Source: Leucaena leucocephala (lineage: Eukaryota > Streptophyta > Magnoliopsida > Fabales > Fabaceae). Taken from it: DNA of 64,000 bases. The stretch spans positions 6,021,501 through 6,085,500 of the forward strand of contig CM073560.1 in the NCBI GenBank assembly GCA_037074615.1. Direction: 5' to 3'. The notes beneath the pieces were generated by a model. The model saw nothing but the letters and a program-made list of their open reading frames with translations. It searched no databases and was not told the origin of the DNA. This document shows positions 62,271-64,000 of the stretch, piece by piece. Position numbers and translations under genes: made by a program. Each line of letters begins with the position of its first letter. Position 1 is the stretch's first letter.

Positions 62271-64000
62271 TTTTGAGGTAAAATTGCTAGGTTTTTTAAT
62301 ACTTTTAAAATAGTATTATTTTAAAAAAAATTTAGACAACTAATATTTTAGGATACAAATTTTTAGTGTAAAATTATATTTTAATTCTTATTATTTTGAT
62401 GTTAGACAACAAAAAAATAAAATAATAAAAAATTATACTAAGATCTTAGGTCAAACATATAATAGCTAAACAATCTCAAAAGATTTTTAAATTATTAAAA
62501 TATCTCTTGAATGTAAGGGTGAGAAAATGTAAATTGCTATTATCATTTTACTCTCACTTATTAATTGTCGCACTTGTCAATGCTCTCTCCCTCATTTGTT
62601 ATTGAGAAATATTTACATATTATAAAAATGTTATATCGTCCGAAATCTATCTAATTAAAATATAATAATTTAATATATTTTAATTTTAATTATCTAATAA
62701 TTTATATGAAATAATTTATATTTTATTTTATTTTCTTAAAAAAATAGATTTTTTAATTTAATTTAGATGATTTTTTATTTGTTCTAAATTAAAATATTTA
62801 TTTTGCTTAAATAAAATAAATTATAAATTTTTTAGATAAATTATTAACTAATACAGTATGTAATTGTTAACCACTCTCTTATTAATTGGCGCACTCTCAC
62901 AATCTTACTTGTCATTGCTCTCAGCCTAACTTGTTGCTTACTTCACTCACTGGCAATACTTTAACCTGACATGACACAGTTACTTGGCATTACTTGTGTG
63001 CTCACTTGTCAATGCTAGCAGAATTACACTCAATTGACAAGTGATGGTAAAATGATAATTGCATACTTTCCATCTCACAACTTTAGGGCTCCTGAGACCT
63101 TTTAATTATTTAGATTTTTTTTTGAGACTTTTCTGTTATCATTTGTCTTGGATGGAATTCTAGTGTGATTTTCTCCCCGTGATCTATCATCACCACCGGT
63201 CCCAAGAAATAGAATCTCGCCACGTCACGGAGTCCCTGCCCCCATCCTTTCGGCCTACATACCTCATGGATCATCGTAGGAGAACTTATTAAAGGGGGCA
63301 TGCTCAAAATTTTATTTCTTATTTAAATTTATTTATTTCTCTTTTTATTAAAAATGTTTTCTACTAATTTAATTTTTTTTGCTTCTTGTTTTTAATTGTT
63401 TCTAATTTCTTTATTAAAAAATTTCTAAATCATATTTTTGTTTTTTAAAAAAACATTATAGGTGTATTTTTCACAATTAATTTTGCCAAACATCTTGTAC
63501 TCATAATTTGTAAATCGGTACTTTTTTTAATATGCTAAGAGGACCAAAACGTCCAATACACCTAAACCATTTATTTTTTTAATAGAAATGAATTATACTT
63601 TCTCTTACCGTTATTATAAAACATTTAAAATTGATCAAAGATAATTTTCCTCTTTACATAATTCATTTAAAATTTAAAAAAAAATCTCAAACAACCTTTC
63701 TTTAATTCTGATAAATATTAAATACAAGTTTGAATTTACTTTCAAGAAGCAGCATGTTTCTGTTGAGGAGGTTCAATGTGTTCATCATGCCTCCACTCAT
63801 TAGAATTAGTAGTTTTGTGTAGGCTGCTGATATCTTTCACACAACCTGGTAGTGAATTTTAAAGTATTACAATGATAATAACAATAAGAGGTTGTTTTAG
63901 AATAAATAATATATACAAAATTCACCTTAAGTATATAAGTTTATTTTAAATAAAAAGCTCACGTGACATAGATCGGATAGAAATTTATATTTTTGTTAGC
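62271..64000. other. AT-rich sequence resembling the distal TNL upstream spacer
   Basis: No gene seen. 63170-63700 repeats the GCCACGTCACGG block and following AT-rich sequence found 5' of the other units, which suggests another unit or relic near here or a dispersed repeat. Confidence 0.5.

Overview
The window is AT-rich plant nuclear DNA from a eudicot. TIR-type NLR genes, GT/AG-split genes, long-LTR chromoviruses, MITEs and tRNA-derived SINEs all point that way. The style of the TIR-NB-LRR proteins, including their post-LRR PGGSIPxWF domain, looks legume-like to me, but that is recollection and was not tested by alignment. The main content is a tandem cluster of TIR-NB-ARC-LRR (TNL) immune receptor genes, all on the minus strand, in every state from intact to a 150-bp scar.

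Layout from left to right. 1-7031 is the 5' part, read on minus, of a decayed Ty3/gypsy chromovirus with a 2.85-kb LTR, which sits against a Ty1/copia relic (7033-about 7970, plus strand). Unit 1 (8825-13194) is an apparently intact five-exon TNL. Unit 2 (16901-20124) is a pseudogene carrying a SINE. Unit 3 (24914-31496) is the longest gene: TIR, NB-ARC, LRR, C-JID-like domain, a linker with a KKRKR basic patch, and then eight further phase-compatible exons whose last six form a Ulp1/SENP-like (peptidase C48) domain. Unit 4 (36343-36900) is an NB-ARC scrap with a second SINE, and a C48 scrap lies at 37980-38310. Unit 5 (40655-46614) is a pseudogene whose TIR exon ends in a 3.1-kb LTR. Unit 6 (51615-55987) has intact TIR and NB-ARC exons but a broken LRR. 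Unit 7 (61114-61245) is a deletion mosaic.

Units 1 and 2 with their flanks (about 8.1-24.8 kb) match units 6 and 7 with their flanks (about 50.8-62.4 kb) in the same order, so the cluster grew by block duplication as well as by single-unit duplication. Spacers are repeated AT-rich upstream blocks with microsatellites, Tourist-like and Stowaway-like MITEs and tRNA-like SINE motifs.

The main discovery candidate is the TNL plus C48 protease fusion. Its His, Asp, Gln and Cys positions can all be read in unit 3, but one in-frame TGA separates His/Asp from Gln/Cys. Units 5 and 7 and the 38.0-kb scrap hold decayed copies, and units 1 and 6 hold a 70-bp scar of the same region. This suggests the fusion was ancestral in the cluster and is being lost or turned into a non-catalytic integrated decoy. 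Every analysed exon 3 donor in the cluster (units 1, 3, 5 and 6) is GC rather than GT.

All exon borders were set by eye from splice consensus, phase and comparison among the paralogues. No transcript data or database search was available.
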